Shown here one piece after another: positions 45,101-51,226 of a stretch of 52,193 bases of DNA (within the stretch, counting starts at the first letter, position 1; every line of letters starts with the position of its first letter). The DNA is from Phycisphaerales bacterium. GTDB taxonomy: Bacteria > Planctomycetota > Phycisphaerae > Phycisphaerales > UBA1924. The DNA is taken from the NCBI GenBank assembly GCA_028284805.1, contig JANQQZ010000172.1, positions 1 through 52,193 of the forward strand, in the 5' to 3' direction. The position numbers were made by a program, and so were the translations under genes. A model generated the notes under the pieces. That model did not search any database, was not told the origin of the DNA, and was given only the letters and a program-made list of their open reading frames with translations.

Positions 45101-46101
45101 AGTTCGCGTTGTTCGAGACGACCCAGTCCGACTCGCAGCAGCGGGGCGACCTGGTGTTCAGCCCGACGGACTTCACGTCCCGCGCGGGCACACCCGACAC
45201 GATCATCGCGCAGAACGGCGCGAACCGGTACGGCTTCGACGCCAACGGCGACTTCTTCATCAGCTTCGTCATCCCGCCTTCGGTCGCCGGGGGCAACGGC
45301 TCGTACGCCGTCTACCTCCAGGGTGTCTTCCGGGCCGACTACCAGATCGAGGTCGTCACCCAGGGCACAGGCCAGCTCCCCACCGGGTCGCAGAACGTGC
45401 TCATCGAGACCAACGGCGGCTCGGTCGACTGGCTCACCGTCAACGGCACCTCCGTCAGCTTCGGTGCCTTCGACGCCGAGGCCCTCGGGTTCTCGGGGCT
45501 CGTCTCCAACGTCACCGTCGAGGAGTTCATCCTCGCCAACCTCACCGACCGGCTCAACCAGATCTACGCCAACGCTGGCCTCGATATCACGTTCTCGATC
45601 GATCCCTCGGACTTCGAGTTCGAGGAATTCTCGACCGTCTTCCTCACCAGCGACAACAACCCGATCGACCTGCTCCAGGCGTCGGATTACGGCGTCAGCG
45701 AGCGGTCCGACCCGTTCAACTCCGACCCCGAGGACGAGGCCGTCGTGTTCACCCCGGTCTACACGACGCTCGGGTACAACCCGAGCCCGGAGGATCTCGA
45801 CAGCTTCATCGACTCGCTGGTCAACGGCGTCGGGCGTCGCGTCGGCGAGCTCGTCGGGCTCCGCCTCACCGAGGCCAACCTGGCATCCGAGGCCGGCGGG
45901 AACATCGACATCTTCAACGAAGAGTCCATCGCCTTCCCGTTCGTGGATCCCGAAGATCTCACGACCGAGAGCAACTACATCATCCCGGGCACGAGCCGCG
46001 AGCTCGTGAGCCACGTCGACGGCCCGCTGGGCGTCGACGACACCGGTTTCTTCATCGGAGACCAGAACGCCGCGGGCCTGCTCTCGATCTACCTCGACTG
46101 A
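36181..46101 (+). CDS. Giant LEPR-XLL extracellular repeat protein
   Basis: A 3306-residue protein. The N-terminus is Arg-rich and not a classical Sec signal; it leads into NIEPLEPRKLLFS (LEPR at 44-47), the planctomycetal motif. Beta-rich, Asp/Gly/Thr-rich sequence follows, with almost no Lys and no Cys seen. About 1100-2450 looks like a beta-solenoid (repeating I/V-x-I-G-G and S/T-I-x-x-I strands). Two regions resemble pre-peptidase C-terminal domains: about 690-776 (EDEGDVYAFATDGS...VYYISVLD) and about 2676-2810 (DKDVYSITLQAGQ...TGTYYLVIEAG). The end, about 3070-3306, resembles a metallopeptidase domain whose zinc motif is substituted (RRVGELVGLRL). The upstream in-frame extension to 35947 is GC-rich noise. 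It probably forms a surface or matrix fibre, an inference from layout only. It is followed by an intrinsic terminator. Confidence 0.85.
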   Translation: MSRSSDARRPYVRSTRSIVRRAAEGLASAAGRAEPIERANIEPLEPRKLLFSLTIDASDDPDGDGIGTVVNQFGYFIPYLDTNIEENDEPNAILVEEFNDEDIGRFNSGEIFDGSDIFFRSNGAVTNITAPTGGMDGDVIEELAVFDIDSFFGQTAFMSFGALIDADDIGAGFLVNTGVTFTTGISRGNADVGADQGLFNGQIDVQLRFRGQVVDTWTNAELLALVGGQPGSNDVDITLFSRGTEFGRAFDEIRFVGNPGGDPPDTAEFFIDDLTFSQPAGNAIELIDERAYGVEATFTAPVGATVSFFDLYGRPLRNTFELGDPGTGSNVAFGDFDDNGIPEYNDGIGSIVITGTDANSNFSMVGLELDGFGTGDAPDDAIETQTTFAVTYPDGLNLFDDFADVGFGFLRAPEPDGEDVAILGLPPGTGTVIIGSPFVRPQGNYNPFDAAPNSSFTQLDFQISDQGIFVNQAADGSPVSIGSVNTSAAVFGLSNFSGSVGHFSSGYFMGSMAVAGDLGSFYNATDAGTWIPVGDNIPDDVDVDLFTVGSQLLVGRTLGEFAVAGRNFVDITIDGDLSAPTVAPADDVLVYNEREVVLGIDPASDNALINSFISQFSADPDNTLNQLPPVFVSSSLATIESTRVLPSIYGDTNFRNDTILNAEFIGGAASTAVVRGSVGAADAFNIIEDEGDVYAFATDGSREIVIEQLNIAPSGIRILDADGRVVASTQIDAGTDAGRLLRFTPDAPGVYYISVLDSNNGQPSPQVFSNYAFLITGMAPTTFGSYRTGLGNGGNDENPVATVNTADDVATVSVLSGSVGVVRVGTGYVNAAGVEAAPFGVINTRSNADSLFTHSGFTLSTPGSLYSYNSGGDINADFDDAPNAVTLSIGRDLGQFYTGRSQVVGGGDASFVFIETGGRVGTIFIGGYLGGDSDELAVTGVAGSDGLPFSVRTGLDADQSGDIGFITIGGHVAGDQLIIDTSATPGSVVGGLAVSQLIGNTGEFPTAANEQGFYFGDDGPILLLGDGSDIRFVDTPRIDLLEGIDVTIPIRTNEPIELIDDAGGRVQISVSLETAVPQNVGRIIIVPVEGAEGVAIARIEVNLTGTGNVAGGTTLNINSFPSGSDDDVISIGRIVVTESDAGSQILINGETEVDVWRIDAPQGLLRVENNTEGGDIVALDTQSLDTIRILEGDLGRTQVPEYGPRLIGPILGLQIGVNTGVFGAMGVDISGNVGVTADILDPDLFGGIFRPTNDGTVLAGAAFAEDVGFPINDTLNGVVVRQGGLTLAEASGAVGDVILQGGDLLTVRANSDNLTEPGRFDGIIGSIFSPVHIDLVDVGQGLVSSETGTGTPFAEGGIFAQGFIRRIEATDPGAFINGIIAASTAIDAPASTIQPNTAGIDSLIVNSNGGGIFDSDIRLSQLDAFWAGFRLDGDTTLRGAVRELTVTNGDIFRSQISTNELSIMRVSGGAFDASTLDVRGRVTGEISADEFRNTTLDGGRLEFRPSLITVAEDLERLSTINNGSISDTQVSVVGEVRGSITAGDIVRSAIEVANTLRTLTIRGDMLASELVVGQLITLSVENSIRVSSITVSGPLETLRVQNEIDRSDISVTGPNGRIDLIEVVNDLDANISSSGRIGTIRSSAGSIDGSIVTTNSSADIMSIDAAVDILATTDIGGNLAGIEAGRNIGDASDPGVILVRGNLTELDVEDGRLLSDLRVGGSVTSEIVIGGVTNLPTDPKDADGDILVFGRIEEIDITGDFDGRITSESSGIGTITITDGSLLTTGAVIANDGGLGALSIIRGHLLGTVYAELTINRILVDGQGTAFGDIGINPNLSSGVGTNTNDPNRNQLPPGVVATLGVDGPTIASGRGINTITVTSGDIYEAFIYARTSIGLIDVRAGNITLNDNVNTRDANVIAAGDLIQNVTVSGNARSVLLLAGATSFGDDSIFSIGDPQYDDTAGGTDDTLKSGVIRSVSIGGDASNVAFSAGITAGNDGLYNTSDAGERNVLGFSVIDQVTIGGTQTNVTFNADRGAVFLNGTNVRGSNFGASTPNEGGQLASLVDAFAGGSVDLGALGTEVPRNGSATFSWNGTSFRVEWTDPTPPTPAEEAGQGVIWDGNGTLILANTRIDQSVVITVLDDDANGATALPELVDFNIRSNDEASIGTLRIQGENGRSKLSGNSNIVVDNYVQTLEIDDYEGTGGIAVGEDIDTLTVDRFAGGSVSANFVRTTNVNLSLVSLSGNAPRFDYSGAGSFNVAQNATATVNIERSINSVDIDGTASRFLFRAGGSLTSFSAGEVERSRLSVSNVIDSIDVDGDVFDSAFIAGGDLGSDATDGDGTASSEIDRATSGTINTVDIGGNFAESDLVAGFLRGGDGFFATADDDGAAGNSSIGTVEIGGSTVGSNVNSESYGLLSAGGIARATIGGDDAESRGNFTVGEIVGEPIPIEVTNFRVVQDSRFYTAFFTFNQNINEVSFIQALRIREIRDEASAAQPFDPSDPLSLVAPTPGVPGSGDYSVTYDEDEFIFAVTFNRTITDRDLLPVVDPADPDGVVTGTRQDLPSPGVYRFEILSDLLRGSNAQARLDGNGDGFAEPGENFSFDDIVGDAGDVAGPRGLERVTQTGANNNRVTVDFYDAVDLDLVLDSNDTPDGLPEINTVFTLAGALADHPDRDLDIFGFGGDKDVYSITLQAGQILRLGEAQGPANQLVRTLYFQPTDGSDPLIQYSASGIEESYAETDQTIVLLSDAADAIEGELVTDSDILIKETGTYYLVIEAGAVLGTPFIPGAVPNTDPQAGQTGNYAFTVEIFDDGDSGFNAGSDAGNGTNVVNAPDLSLFSTTDPTDRVVIDDFTFQRLAGADGVFGNADDTVSGQSSDGALVSTRSGNRLVSTIESSIGPAGSTGQPGEIFADLDVFHLNNFQPITAGTFMTITVKLAESGSDLGSVNEADVAEEREDLSLDNIIGRDPSQAVQFALFETTQSDSQQRGDLVFSPTDFTSRAGTPDTIIAQNGANRYGFDANGDFFISFVIPPSVAGGNGSYAVYLQGVFRADYQIEVVTQGTGQLPTGSQNVLIETNGGSVDWLTVNGTSVSFGAFDAEALGFSGLVSNVTVEEFILANLTDRLNQIYANAGLDITFSIDPSDFEFEEFSTVFLTSDNNPIDLLQASDYGVSERSDPFNSDPEDEAVVFTPVYTTLGYNPSPEDLDSFIDSLVNGVGRRVGELVGLRLTEANLASEAGGNIDIFNEESIAFPFVDPEDLTTESNYIIPGTSRELVSHVDGPLGVDDTGFFIGDQNAAGLLSIYLD
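42091..42285 (+). repeat. Internal repeat copy A of the giant protein
   Basis: Encodes about 65 residues (near 1970-2035) with the pattern I-x-x-V-x-I-G-G, then AG-x4-DG-x-Y-x-T-x-D, and a second V-x-I-G-G. It aligns without gaps over most of its length to copy B at about 43237-43425. Confidence 0.55.
43237..43425 (+). repeat. Internal repeat copy B of the giant protein
   Basis: Second copy of the I-G-G/DG-x-F-x-T-x-DD unit (residues about 2352-2415): INTVDIGGNFAES, GGDGFFATADDDG, IGTVEIGGSTVGS. The Asp-rich loop looks suited to calcium binding, which is an inference. Confidence 0.55.
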
Positions 46102-46130
46102 TCGGGCCCAGCAACGCAGATTGACCCCCG

Positions 46131-46160
46131 GCACCGCCCTTCATGGGCGGTGCTGTTTTT
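46131..46160 (+). terminator. Intrinsic terminator of the giant gene
   Basis: Perfect 9-base-pair stem GCACCGCCC (46131-46139) and GGGCGGTGC (46145-46153), 5-base loop TTCAT, followed by TGTTTTT. It lies 30 bases after the giant gene's stop. This is the clearest Rho-independent terminator in the window. Confidence 0.9.
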
Positions 46161-46175
46161 CGGGTGCTGCGTCTG

Positions 46176-47891
46176 TCAGGAGGCCTTCTTGCGCGCGGGT
46201 GCCGGAGGCTCGGGCTTGGGTTCCAGCGAGGCGGCTCCGGTCTCGGAATGCGCACGCTTGGGCGAGGCCCCCTTCGCCCCCGCCTTCTTCGTGGCGGCCT
46301 TCTTCGATGCGGTCTTCTTGCTGGTCCGCTTCTTCGACGCGGGCTTGGGCTCCGCCCCGCCCGCGCTCCGCTCCAGACGAGCCACGCGTTCGCACACCGA
46401 AGCGAGCGAGGCCGACGCCATCTCCAGCGCCACCCCGAACTCGGCTTCGACCTCTGCCCGTGTCTCCTCGCGCACACGCTCGATGAGACCCTCGAGCAGC
46501 GCGTGCGGTGTGTCGGTCTCGATCGAGCGGAGAGCTTCGACCCATTCCCTCGCACCGTCCGAGGGCTCGCGCACGGCATCGAGCAGGCTCGCCAACCGGT
46601 CGGCCTCGGCGGACCCGGCCGACCGCAGCGCTGAGGCACGCTCGTCCAACGCATCGATGCGGTTGGCACCTTCAACGATCGCCACGGCGAGCTCGCGCCG
46701 CGCTGTCTCGGCCTGCGATGTCAGGCTCTCGATCTGCTTCGCGGCGGCTTTCACGGCGGAGTCTGCATCCCGGCATTCATCCAGCACCGCCCGCAGCTCG
46801 TCCGATGTCAGCGTTCTCTCGGCGGTCGTCCTCGCGTCCGTGAGCCTCTGCTCCACGGCCCGGATCCCGGTCCTCGCGGCATCCACCTCCTCGCGTATGG
46901 ACCGGGCGCTCTCCTCGGCTTTGGCCTCGTACGCTCGCGTCTCACTCGCGATCGTTGACCGCAGCTCTTCCAGAGTGCTTTCGCAGGCGGACGCTGCACG
47001 CTCGATGACGGATTCTCCGATGGAGCGCAGCGCGTCCTCGCGTTCCGTCGTGCTCTCCAGCGCCGCCGCGAGTGAGGCCAGTCGTTCGTCCAGGCGGGCA
47101 TCGAGCTTCGCGCCCTTCGCATCGATTTCGGCCAGCAGTTCCTTCGCGGGCCCGCGCAGGGTTTCGAGCCTTGTCTCGGCCCGTGCGAGCATCGCCTCCG
47201 CGTCGCCGGCAAGCGCCGAGGTCCGGTCGTCGAGCCTCGAGACGGTCTCCTCGGCGCGCGAACGCATCTGCTCGAGCCGGTCGAGCAGCTCGCGTCTCGC
47301 GGATGCGGCCCGTGCCGTGAGCTGGTCCTCGGTCTCCTCGAAGCGGTCCATCGCGGTGTCGACAATCGTGCGGAGGCGGTGCTGGAACGCCTCGGCCCTG
47401 GCCTCGATCGCGCGCTCTGCGTCGCGGCTGGCCCGGTCGAGCCCGCCCGCGCGTCGATCGATCTCGTCGAGCAGGGCGCGCGTGGACTCCGCCCGTTCGT
47501 CGATGCCCGCGAGCACCTCGGCCGCCCGCTCGATCTCGGTGCTGTTCTCGCCGATGAACCGCTCGAGCTGATCGAGGATCACCGCGCCCGCTTCTGCCCG
47601 TCTGGCCAGCAGTTCGCTCTCGCTCGTCGCCCGCTCGATCTCGGCTCGGAGCAGACGCACGTACTCATCGAACGCGAGCCGGTCGATCACCCGGGGCGAG
47701 AGCACGACCTCGTCGGCTGTCGACGCGAGGGGGTGCGGCCCGCCCGGCCGCTCGTGCGAGCTGCTGTGCTGTTGCGTCGCCTCCGGCACGCGTCGCTCCT
47801 CACCGATCCCGTCCGCCCGGCTCCGCCCGGTTCCCGCGATCGGCGCGTTCTCCCCGGAGGCATCGGCCTCGAACAGGGCTTCGGCCCACAT
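46176..47891 (-). CDS. Long coiled-coil protein with histone-H1-like basic tail
   Basis: A 571-residue protein dominated by Ala/Glu/Arg heptad-type sequence from about residue 65 to 490 (for example LLARRAEAGAVILDQLERFI and RELLDRLEQMRSRAEETVSR), predicted to be one long coiled coil. It ends with a Lys/Ala/Ser/Thr tail (SKKRTSKKTASKKAATKKAG) like bacterial histone-H1-type DNA-binding tails. There is no signal peptide or membrane helix. The function is unknown; a chromosome- or envelope-organising role is only a guess. Start ATG 47891 is chosen, with GTG 47933 as an alternative. Longer frames run into the divergent pseudouridine synthase gene. Confidence 0.75.
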   Translation of the reverse strand: MWAEALFEADASGENAPIAGTGRSRADGIGEERRVPEATQQHSSSHERPGGPHPLASTADEVVLSPRVIDRLAFDEYVRLLRAEIERATSESELLARRAEAGAVILDQLERFIGENSTEIERAAEVLAGIDERAESTRALLDEIDRRAGGLDRASRDAERAIEARAEAFQHRLRTIVDTAMDRFEETEDQLTARAASARRELLDRLEQMRSRAEETVSRLDDRTSALAGDAEAMLARAETRLETLRGPAKELLAEIDAKGAKLDARLDERLASLAAALESTTEREDALRSIGESVIERAASACESTLEELRSTIASETRAYEAKAEESARSIREEVDAARTGIRAVEQRLTDARTTAERTLTSDELRAVLDECRDADSAVKAAAKQIESLTSQAETARRELAVAIVEGANRIDALDERASALRSAGSAEADRLASLLDAVREPSDGAREWVEALRSIETDTPHALLEGLIERVREETRAEVEAEFGVALEMASASLASVCERVARLERSAGGAEPKPASKKRTSKKTASKKAATKKAGAKGASPKRAHSETGAASLEPKPEPPAPARKKAS

Positions 47892-47936
47892 TTCCGAGGA
47901 TCGTGAGCGGATCGGGCGTCTCGCTACACTCACCTT

Positions 47937-48929
47937 GTGCCCCGCCGAACCTCTGACAGCGAAGGTGACCCGCGCGAGCTCTGCCGCGACAAGGCGCGAG
48001 GCCCGAGGCTCCAGCGCGTTCTTGCGGAGGCGGGTGTCGCCGCCAGGCGCGTCTGTGAGCAGTTGATCGAGGAGGGGCGGGTCGAGGTCAACGGCGCCAT
48101 CATCGACTTCCTGCCCGCGTTCGCTGATCCCGAGTCCGATCGGATCACGGTCGACGGGCGCCCCATTAAGCGGCGCAGCCGCAAGCTCTATGTGATGCTC
48201 AACAAGCCCACGCGGACCATCACCAGCAGCGCCGACGAGCCCGAGTTCGATCGCCGGACTGTGCTCGACCTGGTCGAGCACCCCGCCGCCGACCGGCTCT
48301 TCCCCGTCGGGCGGCTCGACTACGACACCACTGGCCTGCTGCTGCTGACCAACGACGGGGAACTGGCCAACCGGCTCACGCACCCACGCTTCGGGGTGAC
48401 CAAGACCTACCACGCAGTGGTCAAGGGGAAGCTGACCGACGACGACGCGGACTCGATCGCCCAGGGGATCTATCTCGCCGAACGCAAGGCCGGGCAGACC
48501 AGCGGCGCATCGCGCACGGCTCGCGTGGCGGTGAGCATCTTCAAACGAGACCGTGACCGGACGGTGCTCGAGTTGAAGCTCACCGAGGGACGCAACCGCC
48601 AGGTGCGCCGGATGCTGGCTGCCGTTGGGCATCCGGTAAAGAAGCTCGAGCGCGTGGCGATGGGCCCGGTCCGTCTGACGGGCCTGCCCCGCGGTGCGTG
48701 GCGGGAGCTCTCGCGCAAGGAGATCGAGGCGCTCCGTCGGGCCGTACGCAGAGGGAAGGCGGGCGCGGGTGAGGGCCCGAGCCCGAAACGCCGACGTTCG
48801 CGAGCCGAATCAGCCCCCGCGGGCCAGGCGTCGATCGACCCCGACCGCGTGCGCCGGGCGGTGGTCCGCACGGGTCACGAGGGCGACCGCGCCGAGCGAC
48901 GACCGCGGCGCGACCGGGGCGAGCGATGA
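47937..48929 (+). CDS. RsuA/RluB-family pseudouridine synthase
   Basis: Isomerises a specific uridine in rRNA. In 330 residues there is an S4 RNA-binding domain (about 20-70: LQRVLAEAGVAARRVCEQLI), then the catalytic domain with LNKPTRTITS and the signature GRLDYDTTGLLLLTNDGE, where Asp128 is the catalytic residue. KLTEGRNRQVRRML is the conserved C-terminal motif. A basic, probably disordered extension of about 60 residues follows (KRRRSRAES...RRDRGER). It is closest in type to RluB (23S rRNA), but RsuA, RluE or RluF cannot be ruled out. GTG 47937 is six bases after a TACACT box and lacks a Shine-Dalgarno. The stop overlaps the next gene (ATGA). Confidence 0.93.
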   Translation: MPRRTSDSEGDPRELCRDKARGPRLQRVLAEAGVAARRVCEQLIEEGRVEVNGAIIDFLPAFADPESDRITVDGRPIKRRSRKLYVMLNKPTRTITSSADEPEFDRRTVLDLVEHPAADRLFPVGRLDYDTTGLLLLTNDGELANRLTHPRFGVTKTYHAVVKGKLTDDDADSIAQGIYLAERKAGQTSGASRTARVAVSIFKRDRDRTVLELKLTEGRNRQVRRMLAAVGHPVKKLERVAMGPVRLTGLPRGAWRELSRKEIEALRRAVRRGKAGAGEGPSPKRRRSRAESAPAGQASIDPDRVRRAVVRTGHEGDRAERRPRRDRGER

Positions 48930-50344
48930 CCGGCACACCCGACACGATTCCACCGCCCGAGCCCAAGACCGGCCTGCGCGACACGATCCGTGTCGTCCGC
49001 GTCGCGATCCGCGGGCTGTACCGATCCAGACTGCCGCAGATGGCCGCGGCGCTGGCGTTCCGCACGCTCTTCGCGCTGATCCCGATCCTGTTTCTCTCGG
49101 TCGCGGTGATCGGCGCGTTCGCCGACCGCGAGAACGTCGAGGCGTTCCTCGATACGGCGCTCGATGAGCTGAACCTCGACATCGCGCTCACGGAGCCCCA
49201 GCCGGTCGAGACGGAGCAGGGCATCGGGCGGTTCAAGAGCTGGGAGGGCCCGACCTGGTCGCTCAAGCCCGACCCCGACGAGCCCCTGCCCGCGGTCGGG
49301 AGCGCGGTCGGGTCCGAGGGCGACGCGGGCCAGAGCATCAAGGACATCCTGAACGAGCTGGTCGAGGGTCTGCTGGCGATCCAGTTCAAGGCAATCGGGG
49401 CCGTTGGTCTGCTGACGCTGATCTACGCGGCGTTCAGCATGCTGACCGAGATCGAGCGGGCGTTCAACCACGTGTACCGTGCGAAAGCCGGGCGGTCGTG
49501 GGTGCGGCGCATCACGCAGTACTGGACGACGCTCACGCTCGGCGCGCTGCTGATCTTCATGACGTTCTACGTTGCCGGGCAGTTCCGGGGCCTGGGCGTG
49601 GGCGGCACGGCGCTGGGGTATGCCGTGAGCATCGCGATCACCGCGCTCTTCTTCCTGCTGGCGTACATGACGCTTCCCAACACGCGCGTGCACGTGCGCA
49701 CGGCCGTGGTGGGGGGGCTCGTCGCCGCGGTGCTCTGGGAACTCGCCAAGTGGGGCTTCCGGGAGTATGTCGGGTTTGTGAGTTACTCGAAGCTCTACGG
49801 CTCGCTGGGCATCCTGCCGCTCTTCATGCTGTGGATCTACCTGTCGTGGCTGATCGTGCTCTTCGGTCTCCAGGTCAGCTTCGGGCTCCAGCACATCGGC
49901 GTCGCCCGTGAGCTCGCTGAGCAGGACGAGGCGGAGGAGACGCTGACCGACCCGGCCTCGGTCATCCCGCTGCTGGTGGTGATGGGCGAGAACTTCTCGA
50001 AGGGCCGGCCTACCGCGACGCACGACCTCGCCGATGAGATCGGCATCCCGGCCGCGACCGCCGACGCGATCGTGCAGCAGCTGGCCGCTGCTGGGGTGGT
50101 CCACAAGCTCGACGGGGGCGACGACCGCTACGCCCTCGCCAGGCCTCCTGAGGACATCGCTCTGGACGCCGTGCTGGCCGAGGCTCACAGGCTCGTCCGC
50201 ACCCAGCCCGCGGGCGACGACTCGTTCGGCGAGGCCCTGGAGCGGCTCAGAGCGGCGGGCCAGGCGTCGCTGGAGGGCGCCTCGCTGGGCGATCTGCTCT
50301 CCGACCGAGCCCAGCGGCGGATCCGGGAGTCCGCGGGCTCGTAA
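48926..50344 (+). CDS. YihY/BrkB-family membrane protein with C-terminal helical domain
   Basis: A 472-residue inner-membrane protein, formerly misnamed RNase BN. It has about six helices. Typical motifs are LPQMAAALAFRTLFALIPIL, LTLIYAAFSMLTEIERAFNHVYRAK, and YGSLGILPLFMLWIYLSWLI ahead of the last helix. A periplasmic Glu/Pro-rich insertion of about 90 residues sits after the first helix (residues about 65-150). The C-terminal 120 residues are soluble and winged-helix-like (TATHDLADEIGIPAATADAI). Function in the family is unsettled. ATG 48926 overlaps the stop of the pseudouridine synthase. Confidence 0.9.
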   Translation: MTGTPDTIPPPEPKTGLRDTIRVVRVAIRGLYRSRLPQMAAALAFRTLFALIPILFLSVAVIGAFADRENVEAFLDTALDELNLDIALTEPQPVETEQGIGRFKSWEGPTWSLKPDPDEPLPAVGSAVGSEGDAGQSIKDILNELVEGLLAIQFKAIGAVGLLTLIYAAFSMLTEIERAFNHVYRAKAGRSWVRRITQYWTTLTLGALLIFMTFYVAGQFRGLGVGGTALGYAVSIAITALFFLLAYMTLPNTRVHVRTAVVGGLVAAVLWELAKWGFREYVGFVSYSKLYGSLGILPLFMLWIYLSWLIVLFGLQVSFGLQHIGVARELAEQDEAEETLTDPASVIPLLVVMGENFSKGRPTATHDLADEIGIPAATADAIVQQLAAAGVVHKLDGGDDRYALARPPEDIALDAVLAEAHRLVRTQPAGDDSFGEALERLRAAGQASLEGASLGDLLSDRAQRRIRESAGS

Positions 50345-50352
50345 GATCTTGC

Positions 50353-50565
50353 ATGCCCCGCCGACGCCCCCGTGCTCTGTTGCTGGTCCTGGCCATGACC
50401 CCGGCTCTGGTGGTCCCAGGGTGTTACAAGCGAGTCGTGGATGCCCGTGGTATCGGCGGCGACAGCGAGAAGCTCCGCGAGCAGAAAGAACGGGAGCCTC
50501 TGCTCCGGGGTGCCCTGACCACCTCGAAGGAGCGGGAGTCGAAGCCCTCGAGCGGGGTCTGGTAG
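50353..50565 (+). CDS. Small putative lipoprotein (70 residues)
   Basis: Arg-rich n-region, hydrophobic core (ALLLVLAMTPALVV) and a lipobox-like VVPGC with Cys24 as the likely lipidated residue. The mature part is about 45 residues, charged: CYKRVVDARGIGGDSE, then KERESKPSSGVW. A TAAGAT box lies five bases before ATG 50353 and there is no Shine-Dalgarno. It follows BrkB by 8 bases. I have the impression that Planctomycetes encode comparable mini-lipoproteins starting C-Y-x-R-V-V, but could not check. Function unknown. Confidence 0.65.
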   Translation: MPRRRPRALLLVLAMTPALVVPGCYKRVVDARGIGGDSEKLREQKEREPLLRGALTTSKERESKPSSGVW

Positions 50566-50622
50566 CCCCGAATCGACGAGCACGCGCGCCGCGAATACGA
50601 TCGTCCACGGAGGACCCGACCC

Positions 50623-51192
50623 ATGGGCATCGAAGCCGCCTTGCCGACCGACATGGTGCTGACCACCCAGCTCAAGCGGGTGATTAATTGGGCCCGCCGA
50701 AGCTCGATGTGGCCCATGCCCTTTGCGACCGCGTGCTGCGGCATCGAGCTGATGGCGACTGCCTCGAGCCGCTACGACATCGCCCGCTTCGGCATGGAGA
50801 AGATGTCCTTTAGCCCCCGTCAGGCCGACCTGATGATCGTCGCGGGGCGTATCGGCATCAAGATGATGCCCGTGCTCCAGCGGATCTACCAGCAGATGAA
50901 CGAGCCCCGCTGGGTGATCAGCATGGGCGCGTGCGCGAGCACGGGCGGCGTGTTCGATACCTACGCGACCGTGCAGGGCATCGACCAGTTCATCCCGGTG
51001 GACGTCTATGTGCCGGGCTGCCCACCCCGCCCCGAGCAGCTGCTCGAGGGCTGCATGGCGATCCAGCGGATCGTCGACGAGGACGGCATCCCGCCCAAGG
51101 GCCCGGACGGCGAGCGCGTTGGATTGGGCATCGCGGTCCAGCCGAGCCACCAGCCCAAGGCACAGCCGGTCGGGCTCGGGCTGCCGAGCTGA
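50623..51192 (+). CDS. nuoB: NADH-quinone oxidoreductase subunit B
   Basis: Peripheral-arm subunit of complex I that carries iron-sulfur cluster N2, the last electron donor to quinone. In 189 residues, the N2 ligands are Cys38 and Cys39 ([11 protein letters not shown]), Cys104 (MGACASTGG) and Cys133 ([12 protein letters not shown]). The paired Cys-Cys and [18 protein letters not shown] identify NuoB rather than a hydrogenase small subunit. GGAGGA precedes ATG 50623. A Gln/Pro-rich tail of about 25 residues is extra. No other peripheral-arm gene (nuoA, C, D, E-I) is adjacent; the membrane-arm operon is 17 kb upstream. Confidence 0.96.
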   Translation: MGIEAALPTDMVLTTQLKRVINWARRSSMWPMPFATACCGIELMATASSRYDIARFGMEKMSFSPRQADLMIVAGRIGIKMMPVLQRIYQQMNEPRWVISMGACASTGGVFDTYATVQGIDQFIPVDVYVPGCPPRPEQLLEGCMAIQRIVDEDGIPPKGPDGERVGLGIAVQPSHQPKAQPVGLGLPS

Positions 51193-51226
51193 GCAGGCGC
51201 GGCCTGCCTGGCGTGGGTCGGGCCGG

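Noticed and set aside
43873-46134. A 753-codon minus-strand frame opposite the giant gene's end
   Set aside because: Shadow frame; Val/Glu/Asp/Arg-rich without motifs. The plus strand is coding, with domains and a terminator.
50623-51192. nuoB as a [NiFe] hydrogenase small subunit
   Set aside because: The adjacent Cys pair in ATACCGIEL and the overall length fit NuoB. No hydrogenase large subunit or maturation gene is nearby.
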